DNA of 23,899 nucleotides from Pseudomonadota bacterium (lineage in GTDB: Bacteria; Pseudomonadota; Alphaproteobacteria; Rhizobiales; Tepidamorphaceae), in the NCBI GenBank assembly GCA_023435545.1, contig JAEYRQ010000220.1, positions 1-23,899 on the forward strand. The letters run 5' to 3'. Position 1 is the stretch's first letter. Each line of letters starts with the position of its first letter. Below, in pieces: positions 23,025 to 23,899 of the stretch. Position numbers and translations under genes: made by a program. The notes under the pieces are model-generated. The model was given only the letters and a program-made list of their open reading frames with translations, ran no database searches and was not told the origin of the DNA.

Positions 23025-23899
23025 TCAGGCAGCCTCGAGACCGCAGAGGAAGTCGACGAGGGCCGTTGCGAACATGTCGTTTCGGTCGCCCGCCACCATA
23101 TGCCCGGCCCCGCTTACGTCGACATAGGCGGCATGCGGCACCAGGTCGAGGAAATCCCTCGCGTGCTCCTCGGCGACGAGTTCGCTCATCTGGCCCCGCA
23201 CCAGCATCGTCGGGACCGTCACCCTGCGGGCCGCCTCTACGCAGCGTGACTCCAATGTCTCCCCGTCCGTCGAGATCGGCCGGGGTCCTTCGATGAAGCG
23301 GGAATCCCAATGCCAGCGAAAGCGTCCGTCGGCGCCGCGCCGGAGATTCTTGCGCAGGCCGTCGAGCGAACGTGGGCGCGGACGGTGCGGGAGATAGTCT
23401 GCAATGACCTCGGCGGCCTCCTCCAGGCTCGCGAAGCCGTCATGCATACGCTCGCCCATGAAGCCGAGGATGGCGGCAACGCCGTTCGGGTCGGTGCGCG
23501 GCGTGACGTCGACGAGAACCAGCCCCGAGACGGACGCCGGCGAGACCTCCCCCGCGACGAGCAGCGATGCCATGCCGCCGAGCGAAGCGCCCACCGCGAC
23601 CGGCCTCTGGCCGAGCCTGTCGCCGATCTGATCAAACACCAGGGCAGCATCAGCAGTGTAGTCCGTGAAGGCATAGTTGCCGGGCGCACTGCGGTCGCTG
23701 TCGCCGTGGCCGCGCTGATCGATGGTGATGGCGCGCCAGCCTGAGCCGACCAGCCGCCGGGCGGTGCCGTCCCAGGCATGACGGGTCTGTCCGCCACCGT
23801 GCAGCAGCGCCGCGACCGGGCCGCTGCCCTCGCCCCAGATCGTCGCGACGATCCGGTTGCCTTCAATGCCACGGAACTCCGCCTGTCGAAGCGGTAGAG
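23025..23899 (-). CDS. Alpha/beta hydrolase (5' end outside window)
   Basis: The frame is open to the right edge, giving 290 or more residues with the start missing. Reading from the edge: LPLRQAEFRGIEGNRIVATIWGEGSGP, the oxyanion segment LLHGGGQTRHAWDGTARRL, ITIDQRGHGDSDRS, and nucleophile Ser in GASLGG. A cap region rich in Arg and Trp follows (HRPRPRSLDGLRKNLRRG; FRWHWDSRF). After it come PTMLVRGQMSELV and catalytic His in GAGHMVAGD. The full triad suggests an active hydrolase of the alpha/beta fold, but the substrate (ester, peroxidase-like or other) cannot be told. It lies 106 bases upstream of cysE on the same strand, a neighbourhood I recall from other Rhizobiales. A GTG at 23639 is internal and is not the true start. 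Confidence 0.92.
   Translation of the reverse strand, partial: LPLRQAEFRGIEGNRIVATIWGEGSGPVAALLHGGGQTRHAWDGTARRLVGSGWRAITIDQRGHGDSDRSAPGNYAFTDYTADAALVFDQIGDRLGQRPVAVGASLGGMASLLVAGEVSPASVSGLVLVDVTPRTDPNGVAAILGFMGERMHDGFASLEEAAEVIADYLPHRPRPRSLDGLRKNLRRGADGRFRWHWDSRFIEGPRPISTDGETLESRCVEAARRVTVPTMLVRGQMSELVAEEHARDFLDLVPHAAYVDVSGAGHMVAGDRNDMFATALVDFLCGLEAA

Overview
The window is GC-rich bacterial chromosome with dense, short-gapped genes and an alphaproteobacterial gene set, most likely order Hyphomicrobiales (Rhizobiales). Taxonomic pointers are DUF2336, DUF3126, the NifU-like scaffold/folE/hisI/patatin/CBS neighbourhood, the cysE-DUF3126 pair next to an alpha/beta hydrolase, a BTLCP (LapG-type) protease and a single-domain PAS_5 protein. 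This placement comes from family knowledge, not from a search. I see no prophage, insertion sequence, CRISPR array, rRNA or tRNA. The window reads as ordinary core chromosome with some interesting regulatory structure.

Layout. 1-68 is the 3' end of a probable NAD kinase gene. 142-531 is a small helical protein gene, convergent with a DUF2336 gene (541-1686, minus). A lytic transglycosylase (1799-2773, minus) diverges from a CitE-like lyase (2904-3794, plus, TTG start). A long minus-strand block runs from 11749 down to 3813: NifU-like Fe-S scaffold, yidD, thrS, a 1085-residue zinc-ribbon/adenylate cyclase/AAA/TPR protein, and a Cache-HAMP chemoreceptor. Diverging from this block are folE, hisI and a patatin-like phospholipase (11957-14250, plus). 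A CBS-pair protein (minus), a DUF2157/GDYXXLXY membrane pair (plus) and a rhomboid protease (minus) follow.

The region 17620-19940 carries, all on the plus strand, a PAS_5 protein, a protein with two intact PilZ domains, and an exported LapG-type cysteine protease ending in a clear intrinsic terminator. This suggests c-di-GMP-linked control of the cell surface, but the link is inference. The remainder holds a gamma-type carbonic anhydrase homologue and a small membrane protein (both minus), an unrecognised anchored protein (plus), and the minus-strand group hydrolase - cysE - DUF3126.

Points for a second look: yidD has no ATG, GTG or TTG in a usable position and appears to start at a CTG overlapping the upstream stop; a hairpin sequesters the Shine-Dalgarno of the LapG-type gene, with a 22-bp-phased direct repeat upstream; there are several clean inverted repeats in gene leaders (before DUF2336, before the chemoreceptor, and between the Fe-S scaffold and folE). 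I found no convincing wholly new system. The strongest lead is the PAS/PilZ/LapG-type neighbourhood with its structured leader.
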